Of a stretch of 64,000 nt of DNA, positions 1 through 9,442 are shown in pieces (positions within the stretch are counted from its first letter, which is position 1; every line of letters begins with the position of its first letter). Origin of the DNA: an uncultured Sphingomonadaceae bacterium. GTDB lineage: Bacteria; Pseudomonadota; Alphaproteobacteria; Sphingomonadales; Sphingomonadaceae. The DNA is taken from NCBI GenBank assembly GCA_947258815.1, contig CAMYJW010000025.1:1-64000 (forward strand). The letters run 5' to 3'. The position numbers were made by a program, and so were the translations under genes. The notes under the pieces are model-generated. The model did no database searches and was not told the origin of the DNA. It saw only the letters and a list, made by a program, of their open reading frames with translations.

Positions 1-574
1 CAGAGCAGGGCGTGTGGGACGCGCTGCTGCAGATGCTGGTCGATCTGGGCCTCACCGATGACTGGCAACACATGATCGATAGCACAAGTGTCCGGGGCCA
101 CAGTCAGGCCGCCGGCGCAAGGGGGGGACTCATAAGGAGGCTTTTGGTCGATCACGCGGCGGCTTTACGAGCAAGATCCACGCCCGATGTGACAATCAGG
201 GACGCCCTCTCTGTTTCGTCCTGACCGGCGGCGAGGCATCCGATTATACCGCCGCCGAACCGCTGATGGCGATCCCGGTTGCCACGCCCAAGGCGCTGCT
301 CGCGGACAAGGGCTATGACGGGGACCGCTTCCGCGAAAGCCTGCTGATCCGCGGTATCCTGCCGATCATCCCGCCGCGCTCGAACCGCAAGGTGCCAGAG
401 CATCCCGACTACCGCCGCTACAAGGACCGCAACCGCATCGAGCGCCTGTTCAACAAACTCAAACAGTCCCGTCGGATCGCCACGCGATATGATAAGACCG
501 CATTGTCCTTCGCCAGCTTCCTCAACCTCGCAAGCATCCGCCTATGGCTCAAGTCTTTTGTCAACAGGGCCTAG
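1..574 (+). mobile_element. IS5-family insertion sequence, 3' part (transposase in two frames)
   Basis: This is the right-hand part of an IS5-type element with a DDE transposase; the left part lies outside the window. The first frame is open from the window edge and carries the first catalytic Asp in MIDSTSVRGH. It runs to a stop at about 224. The second frame continues with GRSRGGFTSKIHARCD, the second Asp in DKGYDGD and the catalytic Glu in RNRIERLFNKLKQSRR, ending at 572-574. The downstream frame is -1 relative to the first, and the switch falls at a run of seven G near 121-127. That suits programmed -1 frameshifting or slippage, known for several IS5-family groups, but a one-base indel would look the same. 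Family assignment rests on motif recognition. Confidence 0.85.
571..574. repeat. CTAG at IS/rodA junction, probable target site copy
   Basis: The palindrome CTAG supplies the TAG stop of the transposase on the plus strand and the TAG stop of rodA on the minus strand. Some IS5-type elements insert at CTAG or at TA inside it, so this is probably one copy of the target duplication. The partner copy would lie beyond the left edge. If so, rodA had this stop before insertion and is not truncated. Confidence 0.45.
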
Positions 575-1683
575 GTAAAGGAGCTTGATCTCTGGTTCCA
601 GCGATTGACTGCCATCAACGTTCCGACGCAGATCATGATTGTCAGCATGGATGATCCGCCGTGACTCATGAACGGCAGCGGGATGCCGACGACCGGCGCA
701 AAGCCGACAACCATCATCAGGTTGACCGCAATGTAGAAAAAGATGGTGACTGTCATCCCCGCCGCCAGAAGGCGCGCGAACCGGCTTTTCGCGTTGCGCG
801 CGACCACAAGGCCCCAGCGCAGGACGATCGCGAATACCAGCAACACGAACAGGCCGCCGATCAGTCCCCATTCCTCTGCCATCGTTGCAAACACGAAATC
901 GGTATGTGCTTCTGGCAGGTATTCAAGGTGACTTTGCGATCCGTTGCCAAAGCCCTTGCCGAACAGACCGCCCGACCCGATGGCTATTTTGGACTGGGTG
1001 ATGTGATAGCCTGCACCCAGCGGATCGCTTTCGGGATCAAGGAAAGTCGTCACCCTGCGGCGCTGATAATCATGCAGCAGCGTGAAGAAAGCGATCGGCG
1101 CGATGACCGCCGCGGCCGCGCCAGCACCGATGAACCAGCGCAGTGGCAACCCCGCAAGGAACATCACGACAAAGCCGCCAAAACATATCGCCAGCGAGGT
1201 GCCGAGATCGGGTTGCAGGATGACGAGGCCGACCGGAAGCCCCATCAGCCCGAACGCGGGCAAAAGGCCCCGCCAGCTTGCAATCATGGAGGCGGGAAGG
1301 GTGCTGTAGAAGCTGGCCAGCACGAGAACGATCGTGGGCTTCATCAGTTCGGACGGCTGCAATGTCATGAAGCCAAGGTTGAGCCAGCGCTGGCTGCCTC
1401 CGCCCATCGCGCCAAGCAGTTCCACAAGGATCAGCAACACGATCATCGCACCATAAGCGGGATATGCCAGCCACTTGAACAGGTCTTCGGGCAAGCGCGA
1501 AATGACCAGTGCCATGACAAGGAAGACCAGAAATCGAATGACATGCGACGCGGCATATGGCTGCATGCTTCCACCCGAGGCCGAATAGAGCACCGCGGCA
1601 CCGAACAGCACAAGCGCGACTAGCGGCAGAATCACCTTCCACGGTTCGCGTGCAATGGTTGCGGGGACAAAGCTCATTCTCAT
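571..1683 (-). CDS. rodA: Rod shape-determining SEDS peptidoglycan polymerase RodA
   Basis: RodA is the inner-membrane SEDS glycosyltransferase that polymerises lipid II into glycan strands for lateral-wall growth together with PBP2. The 370-residue protein has about ten hydrophobic segments. The SEDS signature PFMSHGGSSML lies near residues 338-348, and the conserved acidic loop LPEAHTDFVFA near 256-266 contains the Asp (about D262) expected to be catalytic. Length is normal for the family. The start overlaps the mrdA stop by 4 nt (ATGA), so the two are translationally coupled. The stop codon lies in the CTAG that borders the upstream-lying IS element, and the C-terminus after VNRWN is short but not obviously cut. 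Confidence 0.96.
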   Translation of the reverse strand: MRMSFVPATIAREPWKVILPLVALVLFGAAVLYSASGGSMQPYAASHVIRFLVFLVMALVISRLPEDLFKWLAYPAYGAMIVLLILVELLGAMGGGSQRWLNLGFMTLQPSELMKPTIVLVLASFYSTLPASMIASWRGLLPAFGLMGLPVGLVILQPDLGTSLAICFGGFVVMFLAGLPLRWFIGAGAAAAVIAPIAFFTLLHDYQRRRVTTFLDPESDPLGAGYHITQSKIAIGSGGLFGKGFGNGSQSHLEYLPEAHTDFVFATMAEEWGLIGGLFVLLVFAIVLRWGLVVARNAKSRFARLLAAGMTVTIFFYIAVNLMMVVGFAPVVGIPLPFMSHGGSSMLTIMICVGTLMAVNRWNQRSSSFT

Positions 1684-3869
1684 GGCGTCGCTGCGCCGGG
1701 CTGTGGCGGTTGAGATGGTTGTGACGGCGGCGAAGGCGCGGCTTGGGCGGGATCGGCGGGTGCGGGCACCGCAGGCGGGTCAGACCCGACCGCACCTTCA
1801 TTTCCCGTTATAGTCGCGCCGGGTGCGGGCGATGCCGGATCGGGCAACGTTGGTGTCTCGGGTTCCGGCGGGGGTGTGCGGGCTTCCTCGACGATGGGGG
1901 CAGTCGGTTCCGGCGGCGCGGTTTCCTGCTCGAGAACCTCTTCGGGTTCTTCTTCACCTTCGGTTTCCTGCGCGCCATCGCCCACTTCGGCAACCGTGGC
2001 GCTGTATTTCGCATCAAGGCGCTGCTGAGCCGTTCCGCCCCAGGCCCTTTCAAGGTCATGAAGCTTTTCGAGCGCTTTGGTCGAATCGAACAGGAATGTC
2101 ATCACATCGCGCGCAACCGGGTATGCAGACCCGGAGCCGCCGCCATGTTCGATTGTTACCGCACAGGCATAGCGCGGATTGTCGAACGGCGCGAAGCAGA
2201 TGAAATGGCCGTGATCGCGGTATTTCCAGGGGCCGGTCTTGCCCCCGCTGACCGACAGACTCACGACTTGCGCCGTGCCGGTCTTGCCCGCAAGCCGAAT
2301 GTCTTCGAGCGGCAGGGCAGCTCGCCGCGCCGTGCCGATACCGCTGACGACGTCCGCCATTGCCTGGCGCACATACGCAAGATGGTCGGGCGCAAGCCCC
2401 AGACTGGCGATTTTCGGCGCCTGATTCTTGTACAGCAGCCGCGGCATGATGTTTCTGCCGCTGGCGATGCGGGCCGCCATCACAGCCTGTTGCAGCGGAT
2501 TGGCCAGCACATATCCCTGGCCGATCGTGGCGTTCACGGTGTCGAACGTTTCCCAGTCGCGATCGTACTTGCGCTTTTTCCAGGCGGGATCGGGAACCGT
2601 TCCATAGGACTGGCCGACCACGGGAATATCGTATTCCTCCCCCAGACCAAGCCGCCGCGCCATGGTGGCGATCCGGTCCATCCCGATTTTCTGCGCGAAG
2701 TGATAGAAATATACGTCGCAGCTTTGGTAGATCGCTTTGGCCAGATTGACATGGCCGTGGCCACGTCGGTTCCAGCAGTGAAAAACGCGGCTGCCCACCC
2801 GCAGACCGCCGCCGCAAAATGCGGTTTCTTCCGGGTCCAGACCGGCTTCCATGAACGCAAGCCCGACCATGGGTTTTACCGTCGATCCCGGCGGATACAG
2901 CCCGCGCAGCACCTTGTTACGCAACGGCACGTGATCATCTTCGCGCAGCATCTTCCATTCAATACTGCCGATGCCATCGGAAAAGCTGTTGGGATCGAAG
3001 CTGGGCATAGACGATGCAGCCAGAATATCCCCGTTGCGACAGTCCATCACCACCACCGCGCCCGATTCCAGACCGATCCTTCTTGCCGCATAATCCTGCA
3101 GCGGACCGTCGATGGTCAGCCGCACGGAATCCCCCGGCACATCATCGCGAGTCTCAAGATCGCGAACGATCCTGCCGCGCGCCGTCACTTCAACGCGCCG
3201 TGCGCCGGGATAGCCGCGCAGCTCAAGATCGAACTGCTTTTCCATTCCATCCTTGCCGATCTTGAATCCGGGCGTGATGAGCAGGGGCGCCTTGTCTTCC
3301 TTCAGCCAGTCTTCGCGCGATGCCGTGCCGACATAGCCCAGCAGATGACCCACTGAAGGCCCGGTCGGATAATAGCGCGAATAACCGCGCTGGGTTACAA
3401 CCCCGGGCAGATCGGGCAAGCGGACGCTGACAGCGGCAAATCGATCCCAGTCAATGCCCGAAGCCACTTCGACCGGGGCAAAACCCTGCGATTTTTTGAC
3501 CTTCTTTTGCAGATCGCGCAGTTCAACCGCGGAAAGTTGCAGCAAATCCGCCAGTTGGGTGATGGTAGCGGCATCTTCGGACATGCGATCGGGGACAACA
3601 TCGACGCGAAAGTCAGCCCGGTTCGATGCCAGCGGCCGGCCTTTACGATCCAGTATCCAGCCACGCCGGGGCGGGATCAGCGACAGATTGACGCGATTGC
3701 TCTCTGCCTCCAACTCGTATTTTTCGTTCTCCGCAACGGCAAGATATGCCAGTCGCCCGGCAAGCAGCACGCCAACGCCGCCCTGGACCGAACCGATAAA
3801 AATGCTGCGCCGGTCAAAGCTGTTGTGCAACGTCGCCTGGCTGACATGGCGCTTGTCATCCAGCATCAA
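1680..3869 (-). CDS. mrdA: Penicillin-binding protein 2, peptidoglycan D,D-transpeptidase
   Basis: PBP2 cross-links peptidoglycan during elongation as the partner of RodA. A single membrane anchor lies near residues 22-46, followed by the PBP dimerisation region and the transpeptidase domain. The catalytic Ser is in STVK (about S329-K332), the second motif is SCD (about 383-385) and the third is KTG in LAGKTGTAQV (about 529-531). At 729 residues it is longer than E. coli PBP2 (633). The excess is a Pro/Glu/Ala-rich tail from about residue 635 to the end, probably disordered and periplasmic. It overlaps mreD upstream and rodA downstream by 4 nt each, giving a tightly coupled elongasome operon. 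Confidence 0.97.
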   Translation of the reverse strand: MMLDDKRHVSQATLHNSFDRRSIFIGSVQGGVGVLLAGRLAYLAVAENEKYELEAESNRVNLSLIPPRRGWILDRKGRPLASNRADFRVDVVPDRMSEDAATITQLADLLQLSAVELRDLQKKVKKSQGFAPVEVASGIDWDRFAAVSVRLPDLPGVVTQRGYSRYYPTGPSVGHLLGYVGTASREDWLKEDKAPLLITPGFKIGKDGMEKQFDLELRGYPGARRVEVTARGRIVRDLETRDDVPGDSVRLTIDGPLQDYAARRIGLESGAVVVMDCRNGDILAASSMPSFDPNSFSDGIGSIEWKMLREDDHVPLRNKVLRGLYPPGSTVKPMVGLAFMEAGLDPEETAFCGGGLRVGSRVFHCWNRRGHGHVNLAKAIYQSCDVYFYHFAQKIGMDRIATMARRLGLGEEYDIPVVGQSYGTVPDPAWKKRKYDRDWETFDTVNATIGQGYVLANPLQQAVMAARIASGRNIMPRLLYKNQAPKIASLGLAPDHLAYVRQAMADVVSGIGTARRAALPLEDIRLAGKTGTAQVVSLSVSGGKTGPWKYRDHGHFICFAPFDNPRYACAVTIEHGGGSGSAYPVARDVMTFLFDSTKALEKLHDLERAWGGTAQQRLDAKYSATVAEVGDGAQETEGEEEPEEVLEQETAPPEPTAPIVEEARTPPPEPETPTLPDPASPAPGATITGNEGAVGSDPPAVPAPADPAQAAPSPPSQPSQPPQPGAATP

Positions 3870-4423
3870 CTGATTTCCACGAAGGGAGTCAGCCTGATCC
3901 GGTCAAAAAACGCAACGATACGGCCAGCAAGCGGATAGACGAGAATGGCAATCATGATCAGCGGTGCAACGACCTTCAGCGGAGTGGAAGCGCCAGCCCA
4001 GTTGGCCAGCGCCAGTCCCATCACGATATAGACTGCAATCATCCCGCTCGCCACCAGCCATTCGGTCAGAAAGCTGCGCCATGGCAACCGCGCCTCGACA
4101 ACATCGGTCACGATTGCCGAGACGGACCAGAGCAGCGCCGCACTGCCAAACGGCTGCCCGCTGTATAGATCGTCAACAAGACCAAGCGGAAGGCCCGACC
4201 AGACCGGAAGAAGCCCCGGGCGCAGCTGTCTCCACGAAATGAAAAGCAGAAAGCCCATTGGCGGCATTATCGGTGCAGAAGCGATCACCAGCACGCCGGG
4301 CAGGATCGATGCAAGGATCACGCTGACCCAGGGAACACCGATCGCCAGCGTAGGTGAGGGCACGCGGTTGATGCTCTTGCGCGTTGTGCTTGCCGACTTT
4401 TGGAAGTTGGAGAAGCGGCTCAT
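3866..4423 (-). CDS. mreD: Rod shape-determining protein MreD
   Basis: MreD is the small integral membrane component of the elongasome, linking MreC and MreB to the cell-wall enzymes. The 185-residue protein has a polar N-terminal stretch of about 28 residues, then five or so hydrophobic segments. The family-typical LPVWSGLPLGLVDDLYSGQP region is near residues 74-93. Position between mreC and mrdA with 4-nt overlaps on both sides supports the call, since MreD sequences are poorly conserved. Confidence 0.92.
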   Translation of the reverse strand: MSRFSNFQKSASTTRKSINRVPSPTLAIGVPWVSVILASILPGVLVIASAPIMPPMGFLLFISWRQLRPGLLPVWSGLPLGLVDDLYSGQPFGSAALLWSVSAIVTDVVEARLPWRSFLTEWLVASGMIAVYIVMGLALANWAGASTPLKVVAPLIMIAILVYPLAGRIVAFFDRIRLTPFVEIS

Positions 4424-5343
4424 TGATCGCCCCCCGTTCGAGCCCGAGGCGAAGCGGTTGAAGCATCCGTCCCCTGATCTTCCTCAAGCGGCCTGTTTGC
4501 TTCGGGCGCGCGAACCGGCTCTACGATCACAAACTCTGTCGCCGCCGGATTGGCAAGCACGCGGGCGATCGCACCATCGCGTGTCAGCCGCGTAACAACA
4601 CCGATTGCCGTGCCCGGCCGATAAAGACCGCCTGAGCCCGAGGTGACCAGAACATCACCAACCTTGAGGGGATTGATGCCAAGATCAAGCAACCGCAGGC
4701 GCAGCGTTCCATTGCCGGCACCTTGCGCAAACCCCGCGACTGCATCGCTGGCCCGGCGGACCGGGACGATGCTTTCGGTATCCGTGATCAGCAGCACGCG
4801 CGCGCTGGAATAACCGACTTCAAGTACACGCCCGACCAACCCAAGACGGGAACGCACCGGCATGCCCTTTTCAACACCGTCTGAGCGACCCGCTCCGATC
4901 GTTGCGAACCGGCGCGTGCTGGCAGGGGTGGAACTGGTTATGCGCGTTACGGTGACGGGGCTTGGCTGACGTTTTGAAAGCTGCAGAATTTGCCGCAATC
5001 GCTTGTTTTCCTGCGCGACAGCATCGGATTCGGCAAGGCGGACTTTGGCTTCTTCAAGCTCGGCACGAAGCTTTGCGGTGCGTTTCCCCGCAAGCGCATA
5101 GCCTTCGATCACCGAAAGCACGTCACGGCCAGTTGCGCGCGTGCGCGCGGCTGCGCCGCCTGCCGGTTCGGTTATCTGCGAGGCCCCGTTGCGCAGGCCG
5201 GAAAACAGATCGGGATTGAAAATCGAGACGATCAGCAGCACGGCAGCGATCACCGCGCCGAGCACGCCAGCCAGATAACCGAAGAATGTGCCGTATTGCG
5301 CCCTGCGAGAATAGCCTGGGCGCCGGTTTGCAGGCGGCGCCAT
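4420..5343 (-). CDS. mreC: Rod shape-determining protein MreC
   Basis: MreC is a bitopic protein whose periplasmic beta-barrel domain binds and activates PBP2. There is one membrane segment near residues 24-45 (AGVLGAVIAAVLLIVSIF), then a coiled-coil rich in Lys/Glu/Leu (about 80-120, with AKLRAELEEAKVRLAE). The conserved beta domain follows, including RITSSTPASTRRF and GLVGRVLEVGYSSARVLLITD. The C-terminus carries a short acidic and Thr/Ser-rich tail. It sits 63 nt after mreB and overlaps mreD by 4 nt. Confidence 0.95.
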   Translation of the reverse strand: MAPPANRRPGYSRRAQYGTFFGYLAGVLGAVIAAVLLIVSIFNPDLFSGLRNGASQITEPAGGAAARTRATGRDVLSVIEGYALAGKRTAKLRAELEEAKVRLAESDAVAQENKRLRQILQLSKRQPSPVTVTRITSSTPASTRRFATIGAGRSDGVEKGMPVRSRLGLVGRVLEVGYSSARVLLITDTESIVPVRRASDAVAGFAQGAGNGTLRLRLLDLGINPLKVGDVLVTSGSGGLYRPGTAIGVVTRLTRDGAIARVLANPAATEFVIVEPVRAPEANRPLEEDQGTDASTASPRARTGGDQ

Positions 5344-5406
5344 GCGGTGCCCTCTCCTCTTTGGCGGTGCCGCGCCCCTAACGCATTACCGCCTGTTGTT
5401 CAGCCG

Positions 5407-6639
<1,233 letters not shown>

Positions 6640-8451
6640 ATGCCGATTATCCGCCGCCTGCCAGAAGACCTTGTCAACCGAATCGCAGCGGGTGAGGTTG
6701 TCGAACGCCCGGCTGCGGCGCTTAAGGAACTGGTCGAAAATGCCATCGATGCCGATGCGGACTCCATCGCGATCAAGCTGGTGTCCGGCGGGCTGGATCT
6801 GATCGAGATCACCGATGATGGCTGCGGCATGCGACCCGATGAAATTGCTCTGGCGCTGGAACGTCATGCGACATCGAAGTTGCCCGATGAACATATCGAG
6901 CGGGTTTCGACACTGGGTTTTCGCGGCGAAGCGCTGCCCTCGATCGGCAGCGTCGCAAAGCTGACAATCGAAAGCCGCCCGCACGATGCCGATGCGGGAT
7001 GGCGGCGGGTTATCGATCATGGCATCGTCAGGGACGATCAGCCCGCTGCGCTGCCGCCGGGCACACGTATCCGCGTTGAACAGCTGTTTGCGCAAGTCCC
7101 GGCACGGCGAAAATTCCTGCGCTCTGCCCGGTCCGAATATGCCGCATGCCTTGATATCGTGCGTCGCCTTGCAATGGCGCGGCCCGACATCGGCTTTACG
7201 CTTGAACATGATGGCAAACGCAAGCTTGCCGTCCAGCCCGGCGAAACGCTTGCAAACCGGGTATCGCGGATCATTGCGCGCGAACTGGCCGATGATGGCG
7301 TTGTGATAGACGCGCAGCGCGAAGGCGCGCGGCTGACGGGCGTTGCCGGCCTGCCCACCTTCAATCGCGGGATTGCCGATCACCAATATCTGTTCGTCAA
7401 TGGTCGCCCGGTGAAAGACCGGCTGCTGATCGGGGCCGTGCGCGGTGCCTATTCCGATATGCTGGCGCGCGATCGCCATGCGGTTCTGGCGCTCTTTCTA
7501 GAAGTTCCCGCTGAAGACGTCGATGTGAATGTCCATCCGGCGAAAACCGAAGTGCGGTTTCGCGATCCGGCGTTCGTTCGCGGGTTTCTGGTTGGCGCGC
7601 TGCGCCATGCGCTGGAAGCATCCGGCCAGCGCAGCGCACAATCGCCCTCTGCGTCGGCAATGGGAAACTGGCAGACCGGGCCGGCCGATCCGGTTGAACC
7701 CGCCGCGCAAACGGGCGCACTGCAATCGCTGTTTGCACGCCAACATGCAGCGCCCACCGCACGCGTGAGCGAGGCAGGGCAGGTCTGGCGCGGATATGAA
7801 GAGCAGATCATGGCCGCGCCTTCAGGCCGGGCCGAAATGGCGGAGCAACTTCCCCAGGATGCGCAAGAATATCCGCTGGGCATCGCGCGCGGACAGGTTG
7901 CCGAAACCTATATCGTTGCTGAGGCTGCCGATGGTCTGGTTATTGTCGATCAGCACGCCGCGCATGAAAGGCTGGTTCTGGAGCGGCTGAAAGCGGCCGG
8001 CACAGGAGAGGCGGTTGCGCGTGCGCAGGCGCTGCTGATGCCCGAAGTGGTCGAACTGGATGAGCCAGCGTGTGACAGGCTGGAAGCGCAAACCCAAAAG
8101 CTGGGCGAACTGGGGCTTGGCATCGAACGCTTCGGCCCCGATGCGATGCTGGTGCGCAGCGTTCCACAAGCGTTGGGCAAAGGCGATGTTCATGCACTGG
8201 TGCGCGACATTGCCGATGATTTGGCCAAACACGGTGAAGCGTTGCTGCTGGGCGAAAGGCTGGAACTGGTGTTGGCAACAATGGCCTGTCATGGTTCGGT
8301 CAGGGCAGGGCGCACGCTTTCAGTTGCGGAAATGAATGCGCTTTTGCGTGAAATGGAAGTCACGCCGCGCTCGGGCCAGTGCAATCACGGACGGCCAACC
8401 TGGGTGAAGCTTGCCCATGAGGACATCGAAAAGCTGTTTGGCCGAAAATAA
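6640..8451 (+). CDS. mutL: DNA mismatch repair protein MutL
   Basis: MutL couples MutS mismatch recognition to strand incision. The N-terminal GHKL ATPase is clear: NRIAAGEVVERPAAALKELV, ENAIDADADSI, ITDDGCGM and STLGFRGEALPSI, within about residues 10-100. A variable linker covers about 330-410. The C-terminal dimerisation domain contains the endonuclease motif DQHAAHERLVLE (about residue 437), plus ACHGSVRAG and QCNHGRPTWV. It therefore should be a nicking MutL, as expected for bacteria without MutH. The 603-residue length is typical. The start MPIIRRLPE aligns with the conserved family N-terminus despite a weak ribosome-binding site. Confidence 0.97.
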   Translation: MPIIRRLPEDLVNRIAAGEVVERPAAALKELVENAIDADADSIAIKLVSGGLDLIEITDDGCGMRPDEIALALERHATSKLPDEHIERVSTLGFRGEALPSIGSVAKLTIESRPHDADAGWRRVIDHGIVRDDQPAALPPGTRIRVEQLFAQVPARRKFLRSARSEYAACLDIVRRLAMARPDIGFTLEHDGKRKLAVQPGETLANRVSRIIARELADDGVVIDAQREGARLTGVAGLPTFNRGIADHQYLFVNGRPVKDRLLIGAVRGAYSDMLARDRHAVLALFLEVPAEDVDVNVHPAKTEVRFRDPAFVRGFLVGALRHALEASGQRSAQSPSASAMGNWQTGPADPVEPAAQTGALQSLFARQHAAPTARVSEAGQVWRGYEEQIMAAPSGRAEMAEQLPQDAQEYPLGIARGQVAETYIVAEAADGLVIVDQHAAHERLVLERLKAAGTGEAVARAQALLMPEVVELDEPACDRLEAQTQKLGELGLGIERFGPDAMLVRSVPQALGKGDVHALVRDIADDLAKHGEALLLGERLELVLATMACHGSVRAGRTLSVAEMNALLREMEVTPRSGQCNHGRPTWVKLAHEDIEKLFGRK

Positions 8452-8580
8452 CCGGCTCGAGAACGATCAGGACTGGCGGCGGCGCGCGATCAGAAAATTG
8501 CGATGGCCTGTCACGATATCGGTGTTAAGCTGGCGGCTTGTTCACCCTCAACCGCAGTTGACCCGCCGGAGTGTTTCGCG

Positions 8581-9291
8581 ATGATCAAGACCAGACCAAT
8601 CCTTGCCGTTTGCCTTTCAGCTGTGCTTGCCGCCTGCAGCGCCAATGCGGGTGAAGCCAATGGCACATCGCAAGCTTTCGAGCCGATCGACCTTAAAGCC
8701 CCCGCCGGAACATACGCGCTTGAAAAGACCCATGCCTCGCTGATCTGGTCCATCCCGCATATGGGGCTGAGCGACTATCACGCGCGTTTCACGCAGCTTG
8801 ACGGTGCGATTACGCTTGATCCGGCAAACCCTGAAAGCAGCGCTGTGGAGCTGACTATCGCCCCCGGGTCGGTGCGCACGGATTTCCCGCTCGATTACAA
8901 GATGGTTCACCCGGATTCGAAATTCGCCAACTGGGACGAGGAAATCGCCCTTGAAGAAGGCAAACTGGCCGCAGGCGATGGCAAGGCGATCACATTCGTT
9001 TCTACCGCGGTGGAGCAGACCGGTCCGCGCACAGCCAAGATCACCGGCGATCTGACAATGCGCGGCCAGTCCAAACCGTTCACCCTCGAAGCCACTTTCA
9101 ATGGCGAGCTTGAATCGCACCCGTTCTTCAAGGTTGCCGTTGTCGGCTTCAACGCGCACGGGGTTATCAAACCCTCCGAGTATGACGTGAACCTGTATGG
9201 CGGCGCGCTTGGCGATGCGGTGACGGTGAGCTTCTCCGGCGAATTCGTACACAAGCCGGAAAAGGCAACAGGGGAGAGCGAGGCACAGTGA
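8581..9291 (+). CDS. YceI-family lipocalin-like lipoprotein
   Basis: YceI-domain proteins have a lipocalin-like barrel that binds isoprenoid-type lipids in the periplasm; the substrate here is unknown. The ORF track begins at 8503, but the ATG at 8581 gives a proper lipoprotein signal (MIKTRPILAVCLSAVLAAC, lipobox LAAC) with GGAG upstream. The mature domain includes YALEKTHASLIWSIPHMGLSDYHARF and the family-like DLTMRGQSKPFTLEATFNG segment. Length is 236 residues. It follows mutL at a distance of about 130 nt and is probably transcribed separately. Confidence 0.88.
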   Translation: MIKTRPILAVCLSAVLAACSANAGEANGTSQAFEPIDLKAPAGTYALEKTHASLIWSIPHMGLSDYHARFTQLDGAITLDPANPESSAVELTIAPGSVRTDFPLDYKMVHPDSKFANWDEEIALEEGKLAAGDGKAITFVSTAVEQTGPRTAKITGDLTMRGQSKPFTLEATFNGELESHPFFKVAVVGFNAHGVIKPSEYDVNLYGGALGDAVTVSFSGEFVHKPEKATGESEAQ

Positions 9292-9399
9292 CCCAGCCCA
9301 TCGCCCGGCCAAGCCCGCGCACCGGATGAACGGCGCGCAGGCCTGGACGTAATTGGACGTTATTCAACGTTATCAGACAGCGACAACACCAGCGACAAT

Positions 9400-9434
9400 A
9401 CTTGGCAGCGGCGCATATGCCGCCGCCGCCAAGT
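9400..9434. terminator. Hairpin between convergent genes
   Basis: An imperfect inverted repeat pairs ACTTGGC and GCGGC with GCCGC and GCCAAGT around a GCATAT loop. It lies between the convergent yceI-like and barrel-protein genes and could terminate both. It lacks a strong T tract on either strand. Confidence 0.5.
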
Positions 9435-9442
9435 ATGTGTGT

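Noticed and set aside
661-1623. Long plus-strand ORF of 320 residues over rodA
   Set aside because: Shadow of rodA: very rich in Arg, His, Gln and Asp with no family features, and the minus-strand RodA is certain.
1743-3356. Plus-strand ORF of 537 residues over mrdA
   Set aside because: Antisense shadow of PBP2, whose catalytic motifs are all in the minus frame.
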